Assembly (NCBI GenBank): GCA_051530055.1
Contig: CM121341.1
Span: 17,112,001-17,176,000, forward strand
Source of the DNA: Neoechinorhynchus agilis
Taxonomy: Eukaryota; Acanthocephala
Direction: 5' to 3'
DNA length: 64,000 nt
Shown here: piece by piece, positions 23,112-33,396 of the stretch
Numbering within the stretch: position 1 is the first letter of the stretch
Layout: each line of letters opens with the position of its first letter
Made by a program: the position numbers and the translations under genes
Notes under the pieces: generated by a model
The model's database searches: none
Seen by the model: the letters and a program-made list of their open reading frames with translations, nothing else
What the model was told of the DNA's origin: nothing

Positions 23112-26100
23112 ATGCGGATATCACACGCCGACTGCCACATTAGCGGTTATGTGTCAGTGTGCGTTTATAACACCAGCAGCGAACGAGCGCACAGTAAATT
23201 GAGGTTTGTGGGGAAGGATAACCGCGCGTTCCAAGTGGATTTCTTAGGTCAGAATGGTCAAACCGATTCGGATTGTGTGCCATGCAGCAGTACAAGACAA
23301 GATTCAAAGAAAAGCCGCAGCTTCGTTAATCCGAATTGGACGGATGGTAAATCGACCAATGAACAACTTGTTTTTATTCGTAGGACAAGCCACTCATCAT
23401 TATCAGTTCAAAGTGAGTTAACCAAATATACACGATATTCCGTCCTGTGGATCTCTGAAATTCCCCATTCAAACAAACTATCGCTGCTTCTCCTTCAAAA
23501 ATGTGTCCACCATTGAATTTTTCCAGCATTTTTAATTTCTGCTCAATGGAAAGTAGTTGATTAAAAACTTTAGAACTCTTTGGGTTTTAACTTTTAGCTA
23601 CAAGAGTATCCAGTTTCTTATTTCAAGTAATCTTTAATCTCTGAAATTCCCCATTCAAACAAACTATCGTTGCTTCTCCTTCAAAAGTTTATCCACTATT
23701 TAATTTTTCTAGCATTTTTAATTTCTGCTCAATGGAAAGTAGTTGATTAAAAACTTTAGAACTCTTTGGGTTTTAACTTTTAGCTACAAGAGTATCCAGT
23801 TTCTTATTTCAAGTAATCTTTAATCTCTGAAATTCCCCATTCAAACAAACTATCGTTGCTTCTCCTTCAAAAGTTTATCCACTATTTAATTTTTCTAGCA
23901 TTTTTAATTTCTGCTCAATGGAAAGTAGTTGATTAAAAACTTTAGAACTCTTTGGGTTTTAACTTTTAGCTACAAGAGTATCCAGTTTCTTATTTCAAGT
24001 AATCTTTAATCTCTGAAATTCCCCATTCAAACAAACTATCGTTGCTTCTCCTTCAAAAGTTTATCCACTATTTAATTTTCTAGCATTTTTAATTTCTGCT
24101 CAATGGAAAGTAGTTGATTAAAAACTTTAGAACTCTTTGGGTTTTAACTTTTAGCTACAAGAGTATCCAGTTTCTTATTTCAAGTAATCTTTAATCTCTG
24201 AAATTCCCCATTCAAACAAACTATCGTTGCTTCTCCTTCAAAAGTTTATCCACTATTTAATTTTTCTAGCATTTTTAATTTCTGCTCAATGGAAAGTAGT
24301 TGATTAAAAACTTTAGAACTCTTTGGGTTTTAACTTTTAGCTACAAGAGTATCCAGTTTCTTATTTCAAGTAATCTTTAATCTCTGAAATTCCCCATTCA
24401 AACAAACTATCGTTGCTTCTCCTTCAAAAGTTTATCCACTATTTAATTTTTCTAGCATTTTTAATTTCTGCTCAATGGAAAGTAGTTGATTAAAAACTTT
24501 AGAACTCTTTGGGTTTTAACTTTTAGCTACAAGAGTATCCAGTTTCTTATTTCAAGTAATCTTTAATCTCTGAAATTCCCCATTCAAACAAACTATCGTT
24601 GCTTCTCCTTCAAAAGTTTATCCACTATTTAATTTTCTAGCATTTTTAATTTCTGCTCAATGGAAAGTAGTTGATTAAAAACTTTAGAACTCTTTGGGTT
24701 TTAACTTTTAGCTACAAGAGTATCAGTTTCTTATTTCAAGTAATCTTTAATCTCTGAAATTCCCCATTCAAACAAACTATCGTTGCTTCTCCTTCAAAAG
24801 TTTATCCACTATTTAATTTTTCTAGCATTTTTAATTTCTGCTCAATGGAAAGTAGTTGATTAAAAACTTTAGAACTCTTTGGGTTTTAACTTTTAGCTAC
24901 AAGAGTATCAGTTTCTTATTTCAAGTAATCTTTAATCTCTGAAATTCCCCATTCAAACAAACTATCGTGCTTCTCCTTCAAAGTTTATCCACTATTTAAT
25001 TTTTCTAGCATTTTTAATTTCTGCTCAATGGAAAGTAGTTGATTAAAAACTTTAGAACTCTTTGGGTTTTAACTTTTAGCTACAAAGTATAGTTTCTTAT
25101 TTCAAGTAATCTTTAATCTCTGAAATTCCCCATTCAAACAAACTATCGTTGCTTCTCCTTCAAAAGTTTATCCACTATTTAATTTTTCTAGCATTTTTAA
25201 TTTCTGCTCAATGGAAAGTAGTTGATTAAAAACTTTAGAACTCTTTGGGTTTTAACTTTTAGCTACAAGAGTATCCAGTTTCTTATTTCAAGTAATCTTT
25301 AATCTCTGAAATTCCCCATTCAAACAAACTATCGTTGCTTCTCCTTCAAAAGTTTATCCACTATTTAATTTTCTAGCATTTTTAATTTCTGCTCAATGGA
25401 AAGTAGTTGATTAAAAACTTTAGAACTCTTTGGGTTTTAACTTTTAGCTACAAGAGTATCCAGTTTCTTATTTCAAGTAATCTTTAATCTCTGAAATTCC
25501 CCATTCAAACAAACTATCGTTGCTTCTCCTTCAAAAGTTTATCCACTATTTAATTTTTCTAGCATTTTTAATTTCTGCTCAATGGAAAGTAGTTGATTAA
25601 AAACTTTAGAACTCTTTGGGTTTTAACTTTTAGCTACAAGAGTATCCAGTTTCTTATTTCAAGTAATCTTTAATCTCTGAAATTCCCCATTCAAACAAAC
25701 TATCGTTGCTTCTCCTTCAAAAGTTTATCCACTATTTAATTTTTCTAGCATTTTTAATTTCTGCTCAATGAAAAGTAGTTGATTAAAAACTTAAGAACTC
25801 TTTGGGTTTTAACTTTTAGCTACAAGAGTATCCAGTTTCTTATTTCAAGTAATCTTTAATCTCTGAAATTCCCCATTCAAACAAACTATCGTTGCTTCTC
25901 CTTCAAAAGTTTATCCACTATTTAATTTTTCTAGCATTTTTAATTTCTGCTCAATGGAAAGTAATTGATTAAAAACTTTAGAACTCTTTGGGTTTTAACT
26001 TTTTGTTACAAGAGTATCCAGTTTCTTATTTCAAGTAATCTTTGATCTCTGAAATACCCCATTCAAACAAACTATCGTTGCTTCTCTTTCAAAAATGTGT

Positions 26101-27813
26101 CCACTATTTAATTTTCTAGCATTTTTAATTTCTGCTCAATGGAAAGTAGTTGATTAAAAACTTTAGAACTCTTTGGGTTTTAACTTTTTGTTACAAGAGT
26201 ATCCAGTTTCTTATTTCAAGTAATCTTTAATCTCTGAAATTCCCCATTCAAACAAACTATCGTTGCTTCTCCTTCAAAAATTTATCCACCATTTAATTTT
26301 TCTAGCATTTTTAATTTCTGCTCAATGAAAAGTAGTTGATTAAAAACTTTAGAACTCTTTGAGTTTTCACTTTTTGTTACTGGAGTATCCAGTTTCCCAT
26401 TTTAAGTAATCTTTGATCTTTGAAATACCCCATTCAAACAAATATTCCCTCCTTCTCCTTAAAAAGCTTGCCCACCATTCAATTTTTCCTTGTTTTGAAT
26501 TCCGCTCAATGGACAATATCTTTATCCCAAATTTAAAAATTCTCCGTTTAGGTTAGAGATATTACTCAAATATATAGCTCTCATATAAATGAAGGCAAAC
26601 TTACTGTACAATTCTCGAGCATACATCTTAATATCTCGGAGTCTACTTTTGATGAGCTGAAACAACTTCTTTGTGCAATCAACGACATCGTGGCCTCAAG
26701 GGCTTCCGACCTTGGTTATCCAGTTTTGGAGCCGGAGAAATACGTTCCAAATCAGAATTGTAAACGTCATGCTACCGATTCGATCAGCATCATACCTGCT
26801 AAAAAATCTGCGATGTCAATTGCTCTGTCTTATATACAAGATAAGACAAACCAACTTCAAATTCCTGAAATCCTTTCAGCCTCAAAGTTCTCTCACTTAT
26901 TAGAAATAACTATCGATGGATCTGATGATTCCATTGAGCTCACTGACTTATCACGTGCCGTGATTGGTTCTAAAACTGTTCAAAATTTGACTATATCTAA
27001 TCATTTGCATTTGGTGAGGCTTCCTCTTGTGATAGATTGTCCAAACTTGGTTTCTCTCACCATCACAGATAATCCAAACCTAGGCGAGATCCCTGGTAGT
27101 CTGTTTGTGTCAATCAAATCGAGTCTCGCGTCCCTCGATTTGTCTCATAATGGCATTTGTAGATTGCCTCAGACCTTTTGTCTGTTATCACGACTGATGG
27201 TTGTCAATTTAAGTCAAAAGTTCTTTTGAAAGTAACATTATAAAATTGTACTCTGCCATTACGGGTAACTAATACCTATCCTGAAAAACGGCGAATTTCT
27301 ATATTTAAGCATTATGATATAACTACTTTATATACTTCTTTCCTATTCTAAAGAACTCTTGAAGTGAACGACAATCCTTTTCTTTGTCAACTACCGGGAC
27401 TTGCATGTAGGCCCTTTATACGCCGTAAATCGCTTACTCTTGATGGATGCTTCATGTATCGAAAAACTAAACTATTCAATAATGATATTAGTCGTCCTAT
27501 TTCTCTTAAAAAAATGGTGATCAAGAATGCATTTGGTTCGGGAAAAGTGATAGATATGATACGACGACTCGTGCAATTTTTGCCACCCCTTTGCCTGAAT
27601 TACATCTCGGAGCTATCCTCATGTTATCATTGTTCAAAAATTTGCTTGCCGATAAGAAAAACAGTTGATTCAAATCATGGCATGTTCACGCTCAGGGCTT
27701 TTTGCGGACCGTATGATGATTTTACACTCAGTAATGCTATTTCTGCTAAATATGAGTTCTTCATTGATGTATGCTCTCAAAGATGCTTGGACAATAGATT
27801 GATAACATTGTGA
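23112..27813 (+). CDS. LRR1: LRR1 (PPIL5)-like leucine-rich repeat substrate receptor
   Basis: Three exons (23112-23412, 26559-27219, 27354-27813) join in phase to about 473 residues; human LRR1 has 414. The N-terminus MRISHADCHIS aligns with the family start. Exon 2 gives NITQIYSSHINEGKLTVQF and leucine-rich repeats (LSSLDL-type: SLASLDLSHNGICRLP). Exon 3 contains DNPFLCQLPGL and a Cys-bearing C-terminal domain ending FFIDVCSQRCLDN, as in human. LRR1 is a nuclear CUL2 E3 ligase receptor that promotes CMG helicase unloading and targets CDK inhibitors. Intron 1 is 3.1 kb and mostly satellite DNA. The exon 2/3 junction is the weakest, using a GTTCTT donor. Read from sequence: order and motifs; function from the family. 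Confidence 0.85.
23452..26530 (+). repeat. Satellite array, 17 units of about 186 bp, inside LRR1 intron 1
   Basis: Each unit begins CTCTGAAATTCCCCATTC and includes TTTTTCTAGCATTTTTAATT, TGGAAAGTAGTTGATTAAAA and GGGTTTTAACTTTTAGC. Unit starts are spaced about 181-187 bp; a few units carry 1-3 nt deletions (around 24.9-25.1 kb). Central units are almost identical. The first unit and the last four diverge and share variants such as AAAAATGTGTCCAC. That pattern is expected from unequal exchange homogenising the middle. The array fills nearly the whole intron. Confidence 0.97.
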
Positions 27814-27830
27814 ACTCTGCAGGAAATAAA

Positions 27831-28087
27831 TCAGTGCAGGTGTCCCAAATACAGCTATTAGAATATATCGACCTATTCATATTCCTTATTTACAAAAAAG
27901 ACATAATTTAAGCCATCGTGGTTCACGTTTTGACTGCTTCAAAATCTTGCTGACGCCTAACGACGGTATCGACCTTAAAAATAATCAGTGCGATTTATTG
28001 GATTTCTGCGCTTTTCGTTCAAAGCATTATGAGCCATCCATCGAAAAGCAACTATTTTTAGTCTTAAACTCGAACTCTAAATTATAG
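27831..28087 (+). other. Open frame just downstream of LRR1 without an ATG
   Basis: About 85 codons stay open (ISAGVPNTAIRIYRPIHIPY, then SRFDCFKILL and NQCDLLDFCAF) starting 17 bp after the LRR1 stop. There is no initiator ATG. It could be a terminal exon of an alternative LRR1 transcript, part of a 3'UTR, or chance; codon content looks protein-like but I recognise no family. Confidence 0.2.
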
Positions 28088-28138
28088 GTCACAGACTAGC
28101 AGTCTTCGCGATTGGTAATTCACATTGATAACAAAGCT

Positions 28139-31100
28139 TTACATCCCCAATAAAGTTCGAACTTCCCTCATTGTCTTTAATGCAAGCGCTTTCGCCTTTT
28201 CAGCTCCTTCCTTCAAAATTTCAGAAATCAATTTCTGTTGCCTTAGCTCTATAAATCTATGCCTGATAGGCGAGACAATCCTGATAAGAGCAGGAGAAAC
28301 GATCTCATTCTTGAGTGTAGCGCTCATGATTCACCAAGATGAACTCCAAAAATGGTGATAATCATGGTACCATAATCCAGGCCCTTCAGGTCACTCGCTA
28401 TCACCTTTGGGTCATCACTACCCTTCCCGTCACAACGGTTCAAGGCTGCGACGAGATCTAAAAGGGAAGCCACGGCTGGTCTATTGACAGGATCGTATTG
28501 GTAATTCGGCGGCCAGCAACTGTCAGTCAATGCTTTTGATACTTTCAGTCGAATTGTGCGATCATCGTCGGTAAGTGACACATATGACAATGGATTTGTA
28601 TCAGATTTTGACATTTTCTTTGACGGATCACGAAGACTTCGCACTTTTGCGAGTTTTGAATCCAACAGAATCTCGGGCTCCGTAAAATATTCTGACTCAG
28701 TGAGCATGTTGAATCGTCTTGCTATATGCCTGCATAATTCTATGTGAGTTGTTTGATCTTCACCCACCGGCACATGAGTCCCTCTATTAATTAAATATAT
28801 TATGGATTTTTTTAATAAAAATTGAATTATTAACCTATGTAGAAGTATATCAGCAGCTTGTAGAACAGGGTAACCGAGTCTTCCAAACGTTATTCCATCT
28901 TCAGCTGTGTCTTTGTCCAAGGCGACCTAAAAAGTAACTACAAATGATGGCATATTTTTCAATTTCTTAAATTTAAATCTACCGCCATTCATTATGGGCT
29001 ATTAATATTCTATTTAAAAACATTCCTATTTATTTTATACTTTTGGTGAAAATAATCGCGGTCATAACATTTTTGTTTTATTGGGAATATTTGTCGCTAA
29101 ACTTGCGAAACAATGACTGAGGAGGCTAGGTTACTTCGCGAAATATTTCCAATAAATCAAATATACTATTACCGGGATTATGTTCACCAAAAGTATACTT
29201 TGATTATCCCGAAGGATTTTCTATCGATGATTCCTATTTATATACAGTGGAACGTCCATTATCCGAAACGGCAATTATCCGGATCGGAATGCTGTCTTAC
29301 TTAACTTCTGTTGCTAGAAGAGAATACGAGATCGTGCAGCGAAAAAACGATTGTAGATGAAATAAGTGATTAATTTCAACAATAACGCTAAAGCTATGCA
29401 ATTCTACCCAAAATTTTGCTTTTCTTAAAACACCTCCCCGCATGTTAAGAATACATCACATTAGTTGGAATTGTTGTTTAGGTCTTCACCTAGTAAATAA
29501 TGTTTTATTAAAAACGTTTCGAACCTCGTCGGGTTCATCAATTTAACCACTTGTATTTTAAAACTTATGATGAATCCGATGATGTTTGAAACGTTTTTAA
29601 TAAAAAATTATATACCGGGTGATTACCAAAACAATAAGTCTAATCATATAGCCCGATTACCTCCTAACATATCGAAACATCATATCGATGTTTCGATTAT
29701 CCGAAAAAATCACGACGTTCTATTGTTGAGCAGTTGGTGGATTATTGATTAAAAACGTTTTACTGCATTTAAATAATTGGAATATTTTGGTTGCGTTCAA
29801 AATATAAGATCACAATTTCTTGAGTATTTGAACGATCGTCGGTAAATTTACAATCGCAACTGTTGAACGTTTTGTCGTGATTTTTTGCCAATCGCAATTT
29901 TAAAAATATCATCATTTTAAAGATTAGAATCTTCGAGATTATAATATTAACAAAAAGATCTAATCGATATTTTCACTACAAATCCTTCGCGATAAATATT
30001 CGAAAACCTTTCAAATCTTTTTGGCAAGCTGACCAATGCATTTTGTCGCTTCCCCATGCGATTTTCTGTAGGTTTTCTATCAGACAACATTCTTTTACGC
30101 TATTAAATAAATTTAATTAATGGGAATATTGTGGGGCTGAATTATGGATTCGCGGGAGAGCTCATATATATTCACAGGCAGATCAAATCTCGGGAAAAAA
30201 TATCGAATAAAACAGTTAAACAATTTTGATAAAGGAATAGAAAATTGTGCCGAAATATTGGAATCAATAAATTATTTTAATTTTTTAGGCCACATAAAAA
30301 ACACGAACAATTCAATCTTCAAACACAATGTTTTCCCATGCGATTTTCTGTAAGTTTTCCATCGGAAAACATTCTTTAACGCTATTAAATAAATTTAATT
30401 AATGGGAATATTGTGGGGCTGAATTATGGATTCGCGGGAGAGCTCATATGTATTTATTCACAGGCAGATATATTGGCTGTTTTATAAAAAAATTAACAAG
30501 ATTAAGGTGTAAATATAAAAGAGAGGTTCATGTACGATCCAATGAACGATTATTCTTTTACATTAACCAATATTTGTATTTATGTCTTGGATTATTATAT
30601 TCGACGGGGAAAAGATACTTTCTTTTAGTTTTTCCACTCCGGATTTAAAATCTTTAATAATTTAGTTCCGATATTTAACGTAGGATAATTCCGGGTTAGA
30701 TTAATTTACAATGACAAATCTTGAAAAAATGTCGGAATTATCGAATTGTCCGATAAGGTGTTTAAGAGTATTTCGAGATATGGTACGAAAATCTATATCT
30801 GAACAAAGCATTTAAGACAAAAATCAATCGGAATCGCAGTTTTCAGCAGAGATATTAAAAATCCATTGAGCTCTTCGTTTGAAATCTTTTTTTTCGTGGA
30901 ACGGTCAACAAAGCAAAATAACTAATTATTCATTCTGGTACAATTAACTCACCAACCTTATTAATCGGAATTTGTTTAACCTTTGAATAGGTAACGAAAT
31001 TGCTCAATAATACAGAAAGTTCACAATGCTGCCCAACAGCTGATTGTTGATAAAGAATAATACGATTCGGATCGAGTCCACACGCAAGTAAAACCGAAGC

Positions 31101-31304
31101 CATATCGAGATTGCGATTTTTTATAGACTTCTCAAAGCTCTTGGCCGAGTTTGAAAGCGAATGGATATCTGCGATCATGATTGTGATTTCCGATTGATTC
31201 GGTTCCGACTCTTGTAAATGTATCCAATGATTGATGGCACCAAGATAATTACCAATATGCGGTATGCCCGTCGGTTGTATACCAGAGATGATCCTTTTTA
31301 GCAT
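28139..31304 (-). CDS. WARS2: Tryptophanyl-tRNA synthetase, mitochondrial/bacterial type (WARS2)
   Basis: Exon 1 (31304 to about 30953) starts MLKRIISGIQPTGIPHIGNY and carries the class I HIGH-type motif PHIGNYLGA. Exon 2 (from 28926) has GRLGYPVLQAADILLH. After a small intron comes GTHVPVGEDQTTH, and later the KMSKS motif in DPSKKMSKSD. The C-terminal helices end EKAKALALKTMREVRTLLG. Length (about 330-345 residues) and motifs match bacterial-type TrpRS, which in animals charges mitochondrial tRNA-Trp. Exon 1's donor can be AAG|GTTGGT or two bases later; only the former keeps the next exon in frame. Near 28.32-28.37 kb the frame changes between GLDYGTM and TLKNEIVSPAL; an intron of 36-42 nt fits phase but no join matches the family alignment perfectly. 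Confidence 0.9.
29085..29230 (-). mobile_element. MITE family B copy 3, reverse orientation
   Basis: Reading the minus strand gives AAAATCCTTCGGGATAATCA and, further in, AGCCTCCTCAGTCATTGTTT, the same two signatures as at 5.34 and 16.96 kb. It abuts the pogo-like element to its right. Confidence 0.65.
29245..29735 (+). mobile_element. Pogo/Tigger-like MITE interrupted by another MITE
   Basis: It starts TACAGTGGAACGTCCATTAT and ends with TCGATTATCCG..CGACGTTCTATTG, an imperfect inverted repeat of the start. The inner sequence TCCGGATCGGAATGCTGTCT and CTAAAGCTATGCAATTCTAC is shared with the copy at 60563-60737. The family D element sits in the right half. Confidence 0.65.
29470..29640. mobile_element. 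MITE family D, complete palindromic copy
   Basis: The left arm (CACCTAGTAAATAATGTTTT, then AAAACGTTTCGAACCTCGTC) is mirrored by the right arm (GATGTTTGAAACGTTTTTAA, then ATTATATACCGGGTGATTAC). Arms are about 60 bp. A half copy lies at 5.1 kb. Confidence 0.7.
30055..30475 (+). repeat. Two direct repeats of about 130 bp
   Basis: About 30055-30186 and 30337-30470 share CCATGCGATTTTCTGTA, GCTATTAAATAAATTTAATT and GGCTGAATTATGGATTCGCG with few differences. The second copy has a small insertion (TATTTATTCACAGG). They look like a local tandem-type duplication of about 280 bp spacing, or ends of an unrecognised element. Confidence 0.75.
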
Positions 31305-31384
31305 TACTTGGAATTTGAAGGAATTGCAGAACTAGAGTTTTTTAGGAGTTTCTTTCTGTGAGATCCATGTAAGTTACCTGTGAT

Positions 31385-31800
31385 TTGAGTTTGGGATTGA
31401 CAAGTGTCAGATTCAACTTTTCAACTTTCGAACGAAGATGCTAAAGTGAACCGTCCAATCGAGGAAACTAAAAGTACATCGTCAAGGAAACGTCTTGAAT
31501 ATCAAACGGCTTTTGGAAAGAGACAAGTGTCGGATTCAACTTTTTAAGTCTAGAATTCGTTCAAGACTTGAAAAGTTCAATGGGACGCTTGTCTCTCCCC
31601 AGGAGCCGTTTTATGTTCAAGACTTTCCCCTGGCGATGTGCCTTTAGTTTCCTTGATTGAACGGTTCACTTTAACATCTTCGTTCGAAAGTGGAAAAGTT
31701 GAATTGGACAATTGTCTCTTTCCAGAAATATTTGATATTCAAGACTCTCCCTCGACGATGCTTCTTCAGTTTCCTTGATTGGACGGTTCACTTTATCGAC
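31385..31800. mobile_element. Long inverted-repeat element (foldback/MITE-like) with reiterated arms
   Basis: Motifs such as AAAGTGAACCGTCCAATC(G), ACATCGTC..GGAAACGTCTTG and GAGACAAGTGTCGGATTCAA occur on the left. They recur reverse-complemented on the right (GATTGAACGGTTCACTTTAA, AGTTGAATTGGACAATTGTC). The right side shows the module twice (about 31575-31700 and 31700-31800). The element could fold into a hairpin of over 150 bp. It lies just upstream of the WARS2 start. Confidence 0.7.
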
Positions 31801-33396
31801 AAATATCAACCCAAATATTCAGAGTTTGGTTTCTAATACACGGCTTCGGGCTTCAAATTATTAAAGCAACCATTTTGCTATTCAAAAACAAAACTATGGT
31901 AACGAAAATAACCTTTCTTCTGATATACATACGAAACGAATTTTATCACCTAATCGTACAATTAATTGAAACTCATGAATCCTGAGAGCAGCCTTAAAGA
32001 CTACTGAGTTCGGCAATAGTGTCCAATATTGTGAGCAGTGGGCACCGGATTAATTTTGATGGTACTTAGATTCTTGCGCGTAATGATGTATGACGCGACA
32101 GGGTGACGATGGAGGTCATCATGATACAAAGACGGATACGTTTGTGGGCAACAAAGCGGATTACCCACTCAGTCTGAGGGTACCACCGGATAATCGAAAT
32201 TGAGTGCTTTTGGGTGCATTTTAGATAGACCGAAGAAGGCCTGCGCGAAGGCCGAAATTTATCAATTATTATAATTCGCTGTAAAAAAGCTAAGTAATAC
32301 TAGGAATCTATTAGCACCTAAAGATTAAACTAAATTTAAAAATCTACAATCCTTCGTTTGAGTTTAACATTTGAACAATAATCAAATCATAAGAATTGAT
32401 TAACTGAGCATCGTTCATGTTATACAATTGCGAAATATCTAAGTTCTAGCGAAATTTGTACATTTAATTTACAGTGATCAGATTTGCGCGACATATCTTA
32501 TTAAAATCATAGTTGGACAGACTGCTTCGATAATTTGTTCTTTCTAAATTCATTGTATGGGAATTCTAGAAACTTAAGTATAATTCATAGCTTTCTTCTT
32601 AAGGAATTTATCCCACTACAATATCATCTCTTTAATCAAAGAAAATGTCAGTTTAAATGTTTCTGGTTAAAACGAAGTCGTGATACCCATTATCTAGACA
32701 TGTGATTGAATTTTAACTTTAATTTAAGCCATCTAACGTTGATAGTACAGCAATATCATTCTCTTGGACAGGTATTAGTTTTTATTTGTGTACGCTTATT
32801 TGATACTAAATTTTGTAGGTTTTTTATGAACGTTGAAACATCGGGCGATGGTAGGAATTTAGAATTAATATAAACATCGACTGCTAAAACTTTTTATAAA
32901 ATTTACTTTGTCGTTATATAATTTGGAATCTTTACATTTCTTTATAGAATTGAATACTTTGTGTATAAAATGACTGAATGATTAAAATTTAAAATAAATT
33001 CATAATTTCAAAAAATTTGTGACATCCCCGCTTTGTATCTGATGTTTATTTTGCTAGATCCCAAACTGCTCAAGCCATAATTATTATGAGATTTTATGAG
33101 ACATGAATTTATAAGTTATTGATTTTTCATACCTTTGATGGTTGCATCGTCCATAATATGAAAATGTATCAATTTTATTTCAAAAATACATTTTAATTAG
33201 CTTGCCGAAACACTATCGAAGCTGTAATTATCGCACAACGGTGAATAACATGATGAAAAGCAACAATGTGAGGCGTGAAAAATAAAATTCGAATTTAAAA
33301 GCCGTTACGAGTTCTTTTATGATAGGTTAATAACGAAGGTGTATATAAAAGTATTTTATTAAGATGATAAACGCACTTTAAAACTCATAGATCCAT
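31801..33396. other. Intergenic between the foldback element and the phosphoesterase gene
   Basis: AT-rich; it contains a family A MITE fragment (about 32140-32290). No gene recognised. Confidence 0.5.
32140..32290 (+). repeat. MITE family A, partial copy
   Basis: GGGCAACAAAGCGGATTACC through GGCCTGCGCGAAGGCCGAAA to ATTATAATTCGCTGTAAAAA closely matches the core and right arm of the copy at 800-1075; the left arm is absent. Confidence 0.85.

Larger units (their letters stand above)
28927..30952 (-). other. WARS2 intron 1, filled with nested repeats
   Basis: About 2 kb holding a family B MITE, a pogo-like MITE interrupted by a family D MITE, and a pair of direct repeats of about 130 bp, annotated separately. 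No host coding sequence was recognised. Confidence 0.7.

Noticed and set aside
23452-26530. CRISPR-like regular array
   Set aside because: The repeats are contiguous ~186-bp units without spacers, in an animal intron; this is satellite DNA.
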